Of a stretch of DNA of 34,531 nucleotides, positions 16,920 through 28,738 are shown piece by piece. The stretch's first letter is position 1. Each line of letters opens with the position of its first letter. The DNA comes from Oscillatoriales cyanobacterium (GTDB lineage: Bacteria; Cyanobacteriota; Cyanobacteriia; Cyanobacteriales; Geitlerinemataceae), in contig RDYZ01000218.1 in assembly GCA_004293855.1 (NCBI GenBank), forward strand, positions 1-34,531, read 5' to 3'. Both the position numbers and the translations under genes were made by a program. The notes beneath the pieces are model-generated. The model had not been told where the DNA came from and did no database searches. It saw nothing but the letters and a program-made list of their open reading frames with translations.

Positions 16920-19598
16920 TTACGATTGACTCATGGGAGCTTCTGAGGTGAAGCCCGAGCTTGAGGTCGTATCACTCGGTGCGGTTGATCGGTGAGTCTC
17001 GATCGCCGCGATCGCGCGAGTCACACTTTCGGGAAGGATCGTGACTAGACTATCGCGTGGAGCCTCTTTTAGAGCAATATCGATCGCTTTCGACTCCTTG
17101 AGGATGGTTTCAAAGGTGCAGTTGGAGTCGGTGGATTCAATGCCACGCACGATCCACTCCGCCGCACTGCCGCGTTCTCGCCCTCGGGTATCATCATCCT
17201 CCTTGACGATGATGTGATCAAACATTCCCGCTGACAGGCGACCGAGCTCTTCGAGATCTTCGTCCCGACGATCGCCAGGGCCACCCACGACACCGATGCA
17301 TTTACCGGGCCAGTTGGCGATGAATCCGCCCAGGGCTTCATAGCTGGCAGCATTGTGGGCGTAGTCCACCAGTGCGTGATAACGACCCATGTCGAACAGG
17401 TTCATGCGTCCGGGGGTTTGATCGACGGATGCGGTAAAGGTGCGCAGACCTTGGCGAATGGCGTCTAAGTCGATGCCCTGGACGTAGGCGGCAAGGGTGG
17501 CCGCTAGGGCATTGGCAATCATAAAGGGAGCCATCCCCTTGATCGTGAGCGGCACATTTACGGCGGCTTCGACCGGTAGGCGTTCGCTGCCATTGAGGAT
17601 GACGATCCAGCCCTCGTCGTAAACCGCAGCAATGCCACCCTGGGCGACGTGGTCGCGAATGACGTCATTGTCGGGATTCATCGAGAAGAAGACCGTTGTG
17701 CCATCCACCAAGTCCCGCATGGCGGTGACCAGGGGATCATCGGCATTGAGGACGCCATACCCATCGGGACTGACGGTTTCGGCCACGACACCTTTGACCT
17801 GAGCCATTTGCTCGATCGTGTTGATATCGCCGAGGCCGAGGTGATCCGCTGCCACGTTCAGCACAACGCCCACATCGCTGCGTTCAAAGGCAAGCCCCGA
17901 TCGGATAATTCCACCCCGTGCGGTTTCGAGCACCGCAATTTCGACACTGGGATCACCCAAAATGAGATGGGCACTTTGCGGGCCGGTGTTATCCCCGGCT
18001 TCCGCGAGAAAATCGCCGATATAGGTTCCGTCCGTGGTGGTGTAGCCGACCACTTTGCCGGTTTGCCGTGCCAGGTGGGCAATTAGACGGGTGGTTGTGG
18101 TTTTACCGTTCGTACCGGTGATGGAGAAAATCGGGCATTGATGGGGTTTTCCGGGGGGGAACAACATGTCGATCGTTGCGCCTGCCACATCGCGCGATTT
18201 GCCCTCACTGGGGCTAACGTGCATCCGGAAGCCGGGAGCGGCGTTCACCTCGACGATGACACCATCGGTTTCACGCAGCGGTTTTGAGATGTCCGTGGTG
18301 ACGAAATCCATCCCGATGATATCGAGGCCGATCAGCTTGGCGACCCGCTGGGCAATCCACACGTTTTCGGGGTGAATTTCATCGGTCCGATCGATCGCCA
18401 CACCGCCCGTGCTGAGGTTCGCCGTTGCCCGGAGGTAGCAGATTTCGCCCTCATTGGGAATGCTATCAGGACGTAGACCTTGGCGAGCGAGACGCTGGAG
18501 GCTGAGGCGATCGAGCTTCAAGCGGGTCAACATGTTGTCATGACCATCACCACGACGCGGATCACGGTTGGTTTCTTCGATCAGTTCGGAAATGGTCGAT
18601 CGGCCATCTCCCACCACATGCGCCGGAACCCGTTCCGCAACCGCCACAAGCTTGCCGTCAATCACCAAGACCCGGTGATCTGACCCCTTATAAAAACGCT
18701 CGACGATGACCGATCGCGTTTTGGATTCTTCACTGGCCGCATCGTAGGCGACCTCTGCATCTTCCCAGTTATCGATGTCGATCGTAATGCCGCGCCCGTG
18801 GTTACCATCCAGAGGTTTGATCACGATCGGGTAACCCCCCACGCTGTCAATCGCCTCTTCCAAATCTTCGAGGTATTGAATCACCGTCCCGCGTGGTACC
18901 GGAATCGCAGCATCGGCGAGGAGCATTTTCGTCCCCTCCTTATCGCAGGCCAACTCCACCCCAAGGATGCTGCTACCGTCCGTTAGGGTGGCCTGGATAC
19001 GACGCTGATGGCAGCCATAGCCCAACTGGATCATCGATCGCGCACTGAGTCGCTTCCACGGAATCCCGCGATCTTCCGCCGCTTTGACGATCGATTCCGT
19101 ACTCGGCCCTAACGCCGCCTCTGCCCACAGTTCGCGCAGATCTTCTAGATCGCGATCGAATTCAGAATCGGGATAGTGTCCGGTAGCCACCAGACTTTCA
19201 CACATCCGCACCGCAGCACGCAGGGCATAGCGTCCGGCTCGCTCATCGCGATACTCAAACACCACGTTGTACACCCCCGGTTCTGCCGTGCTCCGGGCTC
19301 GACCAAAGCCCACGGACATCCCAGCGAGTTCTTGTAGCTCTAGGGCAATATGCTCCGTGACATGACCCAGAAGTGTGCCGTTTTCGACGCGCTTGAGGAA
19401 GCCACCACGATGACCCGGCGAACAAAAATGTTCCACCAAGCTGGGTAAACGGTTGACTAAACCATCATAAAACCCTGGAATTGTATCCGTCGTGCGTTCG
19501 GCGAACTCCTCGAGGTCGATGCGAGCCACGATGAGTTTTGGGCGACGAATGCTCCAGTAGTTCGGACCGCGTAGCGTGAGGATTTTAAGGATTTTCAT
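16920..19598 (-). CDS. cphA: Cyanophycin synthetase
   Basis: MKILKILTLRGPNYWSIRRPKLIVARIDLEE..., ATP-grasp region (YPIVIKPLDGNHGRGITIDI), Mur-ligase-like P-loop (FSITGTNGKTTTTRLIAHL), HALVDYAHNAASYEALGGFI; 892 aa. Confidence 0.95.
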   Translation of the reverse strand: MKILKILTLRGPNYWSIRRPKLIVARIDLEEFAERTTDTIPGFYDGLVNRLPSLVEHFCSPGHRGGFLKRVENGTLLGHVTEHIALELQELAGMSVGFGRARSTAEPGVYNVVFEYRDERAGRYALRAAVRMCESLVATGHYPDSEFDRDLEDLRELWAEAALGPSTESIVKAAEDRGIPWKRLSARSMIQLGYGCHQRRIQATLTDGSSILGVELACDKEGTKMLLADAAIPVPRGTVIQYLEDLEEAIDSVGGYPIVIKPLDGNHGRGITIDIDNWEDAEVAYDAASEESKTRSVIVERFYKGSDHRVLVIDGKLVAVAERVPAHVVGDGRSTISELIEETNRDPRRGDGHDNMLTRLKLDRLSLQRLARQGLRPDSIPNEGEICYLRATANLSTGGVAIDRTDEIHPENVWIAQRVAKLIGLDIIGMDFVTTDISKPLRETDGVIVEVNAAPGFRMHVSPSEGKSRDVAGATIDMLFPPGKPHQCPIFSITGTNGKTTTTRLIAHLARQTGKVVGYTTTDGTYIGDFLAEAGDNTGPQSAHLILGDPSVEIAVLETARGGIIRSGLAFERSDVGVVLNVAADHLGLGDINTIEQMAQVKGVVAETVSPDGYGVLNADDPLVTAMRDLVDGTTVFFSMNPDNDVIRDHVAQGGIAAVYDEGWIVILNGSERLPVEAAVNVPLTIKGMAPFMIANALAATLAAYVQGIDLDAIRQGLRTFTASVDQTPGRMNLFDMGRYHALVDYAHNAASYEALGGFIANWPGKCIGVVGGPGDRRDEDLEELGRLSAGMFDHIIVKEDDDTRGRERGSAAEWIVRGIESTDSNCTFETILKESKAIDIALKEAPRDSLVTILPESVTRAIAAIETHRSTAPSDTTSSSGFTSEAPMSQS

Positions 19599-20011
19599 AC
19601 AGCGACAGACACAGGGCGGCAGGCAGCAAAACCGCGCGAACGATTAGTGCTTTATTATGCATGAGGATTATGCAGGCGGATCGTGAATTGCGTCACGAAG
19701 CGAGCCACAGAGGGCTGCTTTATTCGTTAGTGTCAGGAATTGCTAACACCATCCGGATCGACCCACACGGGGTGAGACGTCCGATTTTTTCCGTAGCGTT
19801 GGCCGCCTGAAATGTGAGATTTTGTGGCTGTGTCGCGTTTCTGCATCCAGAGTTTCTCGGGGGTGTAAGCGGTGACCGAACCCCCTATCCGCCGTCATCG
19901 ATAACATTCGTGAGGTTCCATTGGGTTTGGGCCTGTTGGTCTCCTACACTAGCGGCTAGAGCCATCTGTCGTTGTGACATTGCCCTGTTTGACGTTTTCT
20001 GAGGTGTTCCC

Positions 20012-21148
20012 GTGAGTTTCCAAACAATCACATCCGCCAATGAAGAGCGTGCCATCCTGACTCGTCCGACCTTTGTGTTTGAGTCCAACAATATTCGCTA
20101 TGGCTTTGATGCTCACTACGTGCGGGAAGTCTTTTTCTTGCCGCAGGTGGAAGCCTTGCCGGAAGCACCCCGCGATATTATTGGCGCGATCGACCTGCGT
20201 GGGCAAATTGTCCCGGTGATGGATCTCGAGCTGCGGTTTGGTTTTCAGGCACGGGACTATCAAATTACTGATAGTGTGATCGTCTTTGAGTGTGACGGCA
20301 TCCTGATGGCGCTGGTGGTGAGTTCTGTGTTTGCGGTGCAGGATATCCCGATCGAGGATTTTCGGGCAGCACCGACCTATGGTCGCAGTGAGTATGACGG
20401 GGTGCAGATTGCTGATCCGAAGTCTGCTCCCGATGTTCTGCAACGACAACATCACTTCATGTCAGGCATTGCACAAACCCCAGAGGGAGCGGTGCGTCTA
20501 TTGGATTGTGCGGAGTTGGTGCATTACTCCCAAAGTTTGAATCTAGACAGCCTTGAGGATGAGGAAGGGCTGCGGCGTGCGTTGTGTGATCCCGAGGCGG
20601 CCCATCTGCGGACGTTTTGCCCACAGGCAACGGCGGACGAGCGTGAGATTTTTCGTCAACGGGCGATCGCCCTTCAGATGCGTCTCGAAGAGGATGTGCA
20701 AACCGATAAACTCCCCCTGGCGATCGTTGAGATTTCCGGTGAGTTTTTTGGGATTGATCTGAAGGTGGTGCGTGAATTCTTTGAAGTGAAGAAGATCGTA
20801 CCGATCCCCTGTTGTCCCGATCGCATTTTGGGCAATACCAATCTGCGGGGTGAAATTTTGACGATCGTCTCATTGCACGAGCTGCTCGGTCTACCGGCCT
20901 ACACCCGCGAAGAGATTAGTAATGCTGTGGTTGTGGTCGTCGATTCTACAATTTTCGGGATCGCGATCGATGTGGTGTTTGACGTGATGCATCTGCGATC
21001 CGCCGACATTGCACCGATCCCCACGGCGCTCCAGGGTCACGATGATGAGTTTATCCGTGGAACAGCGTCCTACCGTAAACAGATGATCAGTGTCCTAGAT
21101 CTGGAGGCGATCGTGCAGCGTAAAGTCCTGGTTGTGAATGACCGTTAA
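20012..21148 (+). CDS. Protein with two CheW-like domains
   Basis: FVFESNNIRYGFDAHYVREVFFLPQVEALPEAPRDIIGAIDLRGQIVPVMDLELRFG and a second copy LAIVEISGEFFGIDLKVVREFFEVKKIVPIPCCPDRILGNTNLRGEILTIVSLHELLGL. GTG start at 20012. Confidence 0.87.
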   Translation: MSFQTITSANEERAILTRPTFVFESNNIRYGFDAHYVREVFFLPQVEALPEAPRDIIGAIDLRGQIVPVMDLELRFGFQARDYQITDSVIVFECDGILMALVVSSVFAVQDIPIEDFRAAPTYGRSEYDGVQIADPKSAPDVLQRQHHFMSGIAQTPEGAVRLLDCAELVHYSQSLNLDSLEDEEGLRRALCDPEAAHLRTFCPQATADEREIFRQRAIALQMRLEEDVQTDKLPLAIVEISGEFFGIDLKVVREFFEVKKIVPIPCCPDRILGNTNLRGEILTIVSLHELLGLPAYTREEISNAVVVVVDSTIFGIAIDVVFDVMHLRSADIAPIPTALQGHDDEFIRGTASYRKQMISVLDLEAIVQRKVLVVNDR

Positions 21149-21209
21149 CAACCCAGCGATCGATACGCCACGACATCCCCGACGGAGGTGGTCGCGTCAG
21201 CCTGCGCCA

Positions 21210-21914
21210 TTACACCCGGCTGAGCATATCCCGTCCGTGGGTATCCGTACCGCAGGTATTGAACAGATGGTATTGCGCGTTGAGGCTACTCACCAGTTCG
21301 GTTTGAATCTCGCTCGGTGTCCAGGGAAGCGCCTTACGATAGGCGTAGAACGCTTCGGTTCCATCAATCCCGAGGGCAGCAGCCGCCGGGATCAAATCCT
21401 CTGCGGCCTTGCGGTAACGACAGGGATGGGCGAGGACTGCTAAACCGTGGGCCGCATGAATAGCATCAATGACATAGCGAGCATTAAAGTCATTGCCGGT
21501 CACTTTTTCGCCTTGGAGGTAATGCTGGATCGCCGCATGACGGGGATCAAAGCCGTACCCCAAGATATGTACTTCTGTCCCGAGGAGTTCCGCACTAATC
21601 TCCACGCCCGTCCAGAGTTGGGGGAGAGGAGTACGAGGATCACGTTTGCGACGATCGACAAGGATGTCTTGGGCGAGGTGATAGCCCAGAACGCTGTGAT
21701 GGTCGGTGATTGCTAAACCTTGGAGGCCGATCGCGATCACTTGGGAGAGAATCTCGTCGGGCTGTAGCTGGCCGTCGGAGAAGACCGAGTGCAGGTGAAA
21801 GTTATAACGAGTCGGACAGCTACTTCGGTCTAGATTTTGGAAAACACGCTTGAGCGCCGCAACCTCCTGAGCCGCGAGGTGACTGGAAGCATTCGCTCGA
21901 GTCAGAAAAGCCAT
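21210..21914 (-). CDS. PHP-domain metal-dependent phosphoesterase
   Basis: RYNFHLHSVFSDGQLQPDEILSQVIAIGLQGLAITDHHSVLGY...GVEISAEL...HAAHGLAVLAHPCRYR...GTDTHG: PHP metal-binding motifs. ORF opens at 21950; ATG 21914 (MAFLTRANASS) preferred. Confidence 0.88.
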   Translation of the reverse strand: MAFLTRANASSHLAAQEVAALKRVFQNLDRSSCPTRYNFHLHSVFSDGQLQPDEILSQVIAIGLQGLAITDHHSVLGYHLAQDILVDRRKRDPRTPLPQLWTGVEISAELLGTEVHILGYGFDPRHAAIQHYLQGEKVTGNDFNARYVIDAIHAAHGLAVLAHPCRYRKAAEDLIPAAAALGIDGTEAFYAYRKALPWTPSEIQTELVSSLNAQYHLFNTCGTDTHGRDMLSRV

Positions 21915-22292
21915 CGCATAAAAAATATAAGAGTTCATTGATTGTAACAATTTCTCCAGGAAGTAGCAGAAGCAATCCTGGTAACTGTCAGGGCAAACGC
22001 ATACTCCCGAAACGAATGGATGGATCGATGAAAGCGATATCCTATCGCTTTCACCCTGTCATCCTAGACCTCGCACGGTGAAGATCAGGACTCCCATTGG
22101 ATGCCGTCGATCGCACCCTCAGCGATCCCGTCATCCACGATCGCGGTTATCACCCAGGGGGTCATCACCGCGATCGTCCTCCCCCGAAACGTGCGAAATT
22201 GTTGAAGATTGGACAACGTGGTGCTCAACCAACCCTGTAACACTCTGTCCTGATCCCAACTAGCCCTTCCGCCCTTTTGGATCTAAGCCTGC

Positions 22293-25097
22293 GTGGATCT
22301 CATCCTGTGCCATACCACCGTCGATTTTGATAGCCTCGGAGCTGCGGTCGGACTTGCCCGCCTGCGACCGGGTTCCCGTATCGTCCTCACCGGCGGCGCA
22401 CATCCCGGCGTCGAAACCTTCCTGCGGCTCCATCGTGATGAATATCCCCTGATCGAACGCCGATCGGTTAATCCCAAAACCATCCGCTCGATCGCGATCG
22501 TCGATACACAACACCGCGATCGCCTTGGTAAAGCTGCCGAATGGTTGGATTTGCCGCAGTTGCAAACGATCGAAGTCTTTGACCACCACCTCGGTGTCCA
22601 GAGCGATATTCCCGCCACCGATCGCCATATCCATGATATCGGTGCGACCACGACCTTAATTGTGGAACACCTCCAAGCCGCCAATGCGACCCTAACGGTT
22701 CCGGAAGCGACGGTGATGGCGCTTGCGATTCATGTGGATACGGGATCACTCACCTACGATCGAGCCACCACCCGCGACGCCCTCGCCCTCGCATGGCTGA
22801 TGCAGCAGGGGGCCAATCAGCACGTTGTTGCACAGTATATTGAACCGGGCCTCAGCACAGCACTGCAAGATCTATTAGTGGTGGCTCTCGATCGCTACAC
22901 CGCTCAGGATATACGCGGCTACACCGTCGGCTCAGTTCTGCTCGAAACCGATCGCTACGTTCCAGGTCTGTCGGGTCTGGCGAGCCGCCTGCTGGAATTG
23001 ACCGACAGCGATGCCCTGATTTTAGGCCATGTCTATGACACCAAATCCGGCCATAACACCCGCCTGAGTGCGATCGGCCGATCGCGTATCCCCAACACCG
23101 ATCTAAACCCGATTTTTCGCCACTTTAACGGTGGTGGTCATGCCAAAGCTGCCTCCGCCCAAATTACCACCGATAACCCCACCCACACCCTCGCAAGCCT
23201 CCTCGATCAACTGATTGAAGGTATCCCCCAACCGCCCGTCGCTCGCGACCTGATGTCCTCCCCCGTGCGGACGATCCGCCCCGACACTCCGATCGGCGAA
23301 GCCCACCGCATCCTGTTGCGTTACGGTCATTCCGGCCTATCCGTTGTCGATGACACCGACACCCTTGTGGGGATCATCTCCCGCCGCGACCTCGATATTG
23401 CACTCCACCACCGCCTCGACCATGCCCCTGTCAAGGGCTACATGACCAACCAACTGAAGACGATCACCCCCGACACCAGCCTGACGGAGATCGAAACCCT
23501 GATGGTGACCTACGATATCGGACGGTTACCCGTGATCGATCGCGGTAACCTCGTCGGCATCGTCACCCGCACCGATGTATTGCGCGAACTCCACCAGGAT
23601 TGCGTCACAATCTGCCACCTACCAACGCCCAGGACATCGGAGGTAACCTCCCCTCGTCCTGGCCGCCGGGTTGACCTCGAAGCCCTGATCTGGCAAACCC
23701 TGGAGCAACGTCTTCCGGCCAAGCTGCGATCGCTGCTCTTCGACACTGCCGCAGCCGCCGAAGCACGAGGATGGCATCTTTATTTGGTCGGTGGAGCCGT
23801 CCGGGATTTACTCCTAGCCGCCTTTCGGGATTTAGATCGGCGGGACTCCTCGCCACATCGTTCCGAAAATTGCGATGAGCCGATCGGATTGCTCGATATT
23901 GATTTAGTCGTTGATGGCTTTCATCAGGCGGCTACGGTGGGGGCTGGGGTCGAGTTGGCAAAGGTTTTACAGGAGAAATATCGCGGCGCCAAACTCGAAG
24001 TGCATGGTCAATTTCAGACCGCAGCCCTAACCTGGCGCAAAGATTCCAGCCTTGATTCACTGTGGATTGATATTGCCACAGCTCGCACCGAATTTTATCC
24101 CTATCCAGCGGCGAATCCTGAAGTTGAAGCCAGCTCAATCCGTCAGGATCTTTACCGGCGTGACTTTACCATTAATGCCCTCGCCTTACGGTTAACCAAT
24201 CCACGCCGAGGAAAACTTCTCGATTTTTTTGGTGGCACGATCGACCTCCAAAACCAAAAAATTCGCGTTTTACATACCAATAGTTTTATCGAAGATCCGA
24301 CACGGATTTATCGTGCAGTTCGCTTTGCCGTTCGTCTTGGATTTGCGATCGAAGCTCAAACAGAGCGATCGATTCGTCATGCGATCAACTCCGGAATTTA
24401 TCCCCGATCACAAGCCGAAAACGATCGCACCCCGGCCCTCCAAACCCGCCTCAAAGCCGAGCTTAAATACCTGCTACAAGCGCCCTATTGGAAACCGGCA
24501 CTGTTGATGCTTGCTGACCTAGAAGCCCTGCAATGCATTCACCCTAGCCTCCGTTTGACCCCTGAAATTTGGTGGAATATTCGTCTCACAGACCGCTGGC
24601 TCCGGCGGTTTGATCGGGACGGGACGATCGCCCATTGGCAAGCCCTGCTTGAAACCTTGCTATCCCATCTTGCAGCGGAATTTCGCGGCGCGATCGCCCA
24701 ATCCCTACAACTTCCCGACAGCAGCATTATACGGTTAAAAACATTTGAGAAAACGCTCAAATGTGTTATTCAAGCCTTATCCACAGACCTAAAATCGAGT
24801 GAAATTTATCACAACCTAAAACCCTACGATCAACTCACCTTATTGTTACTCGTTCTACATTGTCCGCGTTCGGTACGGCGTAAAATTTGGATATACCTTA
24901 ACCGACTAAGCGACATAACACCGATTTTGAATGGGCGAGATTTACGTCAGTTGGGCTATCAACCCGGCCCCATTTTTAAAGAGATTCTCGCTGACCTACT
25001 CACGAAAACCTTAGATGATGCCTTTGGAGTCGGAACGATCGCCGAAAAACAAGACAAGGCAATCGGCTACTTAGAGGGGCGATATACTGCAAACTAA
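22293..25097 (+). CDS. DHH-DHHA1 + two CBS + class II tRNA nucleotidyltransferase/poly(A) polymerase fusion protein
   Basis: LCHTTVDFDSLGAAVGLARL, VFDHH, GGGHAKAAS (DHH/DHHA1); two CBS units (RDLMSSPVRTIRPDTPIGEAHRIL..., KGYMTNQLKTITPDTSLTEIETLM...); LVGGAVRDLLL ... DIDLVVDG ... RRDFTINALAL (nucleotidyltransferase head). GTG start. Confidence 0.92.
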   Translation: MDLILCHTTVDFDSLGAAVGLARLRPGSRIVLTGGAHPGVETFLRLHRDEYPLIERRSVNPKTIRSIAIVDTQHRDRLGKAAEWLDLPQLQTIEVFDHHLGVQSDIPATDRHIHDIGATTTLIVEHLQAANATLTVPEATVMALAIHVDTGSLTYDRATTRDALALAWLMQQGANQHVVAQYIEPGLSTALQDLLVVALDRYTAQDIRGYTVGSVLLETDRYVPGLSGLASRLLELTDSDALILGHVYDTKSGHNTRLSAIGRSRIPNTDLNPIFRHFNGGGHAKAASAQITTDNPTHTLASLLDQLIEGIPQPPVARDLMSSPVRTIRPDTPIGEAHRILLRYGHSGLSVVDDTDTLVGIISRRDLDIALHHRLDHAPVKGYMTNQLKTITPDTSLTEIETLMVTYDIGRLPVIDRGNLVGIVTRTDVLRELHQDCVTICHLPTPRTSEVTSPRPGRRVDLEALIWQTLEQRLPAKLRSLLFDTAAAAEARGWHLYLVGGAVRDLLLAAFRDLDRRDSSPHRSENCDEPIGLLDIDLVVDGFHQAATVGAGVELAKVLQEKYRGAKLEVHGQFQTAALTWRKDSSLDSLWIDIATARTEFYPYPAANPEVEASSIRQDLYRRDFTINALALRLTNPRRGKLLDFFGGTIDLQNQKIRVLHTNSFIEDPTRIYRAVRFAVRLGFAIEAQTERSIRHAINSGIYPRSQAENDRTPALQTRLKAELKYLLQAPYWKPALLMLADLEALQCIHPSLRLTPEIWWNIRLTDRWLRRFDRDGTIAHWQALLETLLSHLAAEFRGAIAQSLQLPDSSIIRLKTFEKTLKCVIQALSTDLKSSEIYHNLKPYDQLTLLLLVLHCPRSVRRKIWIYLNRLSDITPILNGRDLRQLGYQPGPIFKEILADLLTKTLDDAFGVGTIAEKQDKAIGYLEGRYTAN

Positions 25098-25116
25098 TCC
25101 CAGGTGAGACCGATCT

Positions 25117-26019
25117 ATGCACGTATCCAAACTTCAAGTTGCACTTTTGATTGATGCTGATAATTCTCCAGCTCAGTGTGTCCGCGCGGTTATTTCTAAG
25201 CTCGAGGAATATGGCACGGTTAATGTCCGAAAAGCCTACGGAAATTGGGAGAAATCACATCTTAATGCTTGGAAACAACGTTTGTTAAAGTATGCCATTC
25301 GTCCTGTCCAGCAGTACGATTACACCAAAGGCAAAAATGCAACGGATGTTGCTTTAACGATCGATGCGATGGATTTAAGCTATACCGATGACATCAAAGT
25401 CTTTGCGATCGTCAGTAGTGATTGTGACTTTACGCCATTAGTGATGCGCCTGCGAGAACGTGGATTAATTGTCTACGGCTTTGGCGAAGCTAAGACACCC
25501 AAAGCATTTGCCAGAGCCTGTTCTCACTTCTTTTATTTATTCCCGAAATCAACAAATGTTCATCAATCCGCCAATAGATCGACGCTTCAGGCAGAATCAT
25601 CAACTCCAGTAAATACCAGCTCACAGAAGGCGTTAGCGTCAACCCCAGCGATGCCATCACCCGCATCCTGCTCACACAATCCACCCTTAGAATCACCATC
25701 AAATCCGAAGGTCACCGCGAAGTCTCCCGAAGCCACAAAGACGACAAAATTAGCGGCATTAAATACTTCCCAGACGAGCCAAATCTCTGGAGAAAAACTC
25801 AAGCAAGATACCCGTTTAATTAAGACGTTACGACAGGTGATTCTGGATAATCAAGATCAGCAGGGTTGGTCTTCCCTCGCCTCGATCGGCAATCAGGCGA
25901 AAATTCAGCCCAAACAATACGGCTATAGCAAACTCAGCACGTTAATTAAGGCCATTAATTTATTTGAAGTTAAACAAGATACCAAGCACTTGATGGTTCG
26001 CTGCAAACCATCAACGTAA
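25117..26019 (+). CDS. NYN-domain (DUF88/LabA-like) putative RNase with C-terminal OST-HTH/LOTUS domain
   Basis: VALLIDADNSPAQCVRAVISKLEEYG ... KGKNATDVALTIDAMDL ... FAIVSSDCDFTPLVMRLRERGLIVYGFG (NYN PIN-like acidic residues). C-terminal LIKTLRQVILDNQDQQGWSSLASIGNQAKIQPKQYGYSKLSTLIKAINLFEV (OST-HTH). Confidence 0.88.
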   Translation: MHVSKLQVALLIDADNSPAQCVRAVISKLEEYGTVNVRKAYGNWEKSHLNAWKQRLLKYAIRPVQQYDYTKGKNATDVALTIDAMDLSYTDDIKVFAIVSSDCDFTPLVMRLRERGLIVYGFGEAKTPKAFARACSHFFYLFPKSTNVHQSANRSTLQAESSTPVNTSSQKALASTPAMPSPASCSHNPPLESPSNPKVTAKSPEATKTTKLAALNTSQTSQISGEKLKQDTRLIKTLRQVILDNQDQQGWSSLASIGNQAKIQPKQYGYSKLSTLIKAINLFEVKQDTKHLMVRCKPST

Positions 26020-26025
26020 ATCCTG

Positions 26026-27177
26026 CTACCAGGGCAGTAGCTTTTTACTGAGTTTGGCGATCGCCTTGCCTGCCATATCGGAATAGCGAAGATCGCCGGA
26101 CAAAACCTGCGCCATAAGCTGATTGGCGATCGGCTTTTTGATGGCAACCTTGTAGGCCAAACCCGGCACACGATACAAAATTTGGCTGAGACGGGACGCC
26201 CAGGTAAAATCAGCACCCCAGGTTTGCTGAATGGTTTGGGTGTAGGTGGCGAGGGCGGTGGCGGCGCTGGCTGGGGTGCTGAGGGCAGCGGCGATCGCCT
26301 CGGCAGCTCGCAGACCACTATCGATCGCCGGACGGATGCCCTCTGCGGTGACCGGGTCGGCCAAGCCTGCCGCATCCCCCACAATCACGGCCCGATCGGT
26401 GTGGAGCGGTCGCTCACCTGACCACAGGGCGATCGGTCGTTGGCGAATGTCAGCGTGTTGGGCGTGCCAGCCGCGCGATCGGGTGTAGCTCAAGAGGCGA
26501 TCCATCAGTTGCGGGTCGTCTTTGCCTAAAAAACTGGCAGCTCCGATCGAAACGGTCGTGCGTTTCGGAAAACACCACAGCAAACCATTATCAATCTGAC
26601 CCAGGCCAAACTCAACGAGGGGCGGCTCATTGGGCGTGAGGGAAGGGGTTTCGACCTCCAGCATCGCGGCCCACCGTAGAACGGGACGCTGGCCTCCGAT
26701 CCAATGGGTCGCCTCACTACAAGCACCGTCGGCAACGATCGCATAACGTGCCGTCAGGGATGCAGCGTCGGTTTGGACAGTCCACACAGGTTCGCCCGAT
26801 CCGTGGCTTAAAGCGGCTCCGGTGGCCGTGGCGGGATACATGACGGCTCCGGCTTGCTGTGCCTGTTCGCGCAACAGGGCATCCAAGCGATCGCGTTGTA
26901 CCATCCACATGGCTTGGGCTGAGTCGAGCTGAATCGTGACCGGATCGCCATTGTTCCAGGTGTAGCGCACATCGCGTACGGTGTGGTCAATCACAGAGGT
27001 CAGATCAAAATCGAGCAGGCGAGCAACTCCTGGTGAAACCCCGCCCGTGCAACCGGTGGCACGGTGACAATGGCCTGCGATCGCGATGACACGATAGCCC
27101 GCACGAGCTAGCCCATAGGCAGCACTCGCACCTGCGGGGCCTGCTCCAAAAATTACGCAGTCGAACGTTTCGGTCAT
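26026..27177 (-). CDS. Geranylgeranyl-reductase-family FAD-dependent oxidoreductase
   Basis: FDCVIFGAGPAGASAAYGLARAGYRVI (FAD GxGxxG), AVIVGDAAGLADPVTAEGIRPAIDSGLRAAEAIA. ORF opens at 27195; start MMTETFDC at 27177. Confidence 0.85.
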   Translation of the reverse strand: MTETFDCVIFGAGPAGASAAYGLARAGYRVIAIAGHCHRATGCTGGVSPGVARLLDFDLTSVIDHTVRDVRYTWNNGDPVTIQLDSAQAMWMVQRDRLDALLREQAQQAGAVMYPATATGAALSHGSGEPVWTVQTDAASLTARYAIVADGACSEATHWIGGQRPVLRWAAMLEVETPSLTPNEPPLVEFGLGQIDNGLLWCFPKRTTVSIGAASFLGKDDPQLMDRLLSYTRSRGWHAQHADIRQRPIALWSGERPLHTDRAVIVGDAAGLADPVTAEGIRPAIDSGLRAAEAIAAALSTPASAATALATYTQTIQQTWGADFTWASRLSQILYRVPGLAYKVAIKKPIANQLMAQVLSGDLRYSDMAGKAIAKLSKKLLPW

Positions 27178-27348
27178 CATGAGGATTGAGAACAACAGGC
27201 TTCCACACTATAGGTCGAACATCCCAGAGACCCGTTCAGACACAAATCGCGCCGCCTGAGGCCGAGGGTCACCAGAACCCAAGACCCAAACGACGCGATC
27301 GTCAGATTCACGGGTATCATCCTTCGATCCCAGCTCATCTAGGCGGAT

Positions 27349-28738
<1,390 letters not shown>

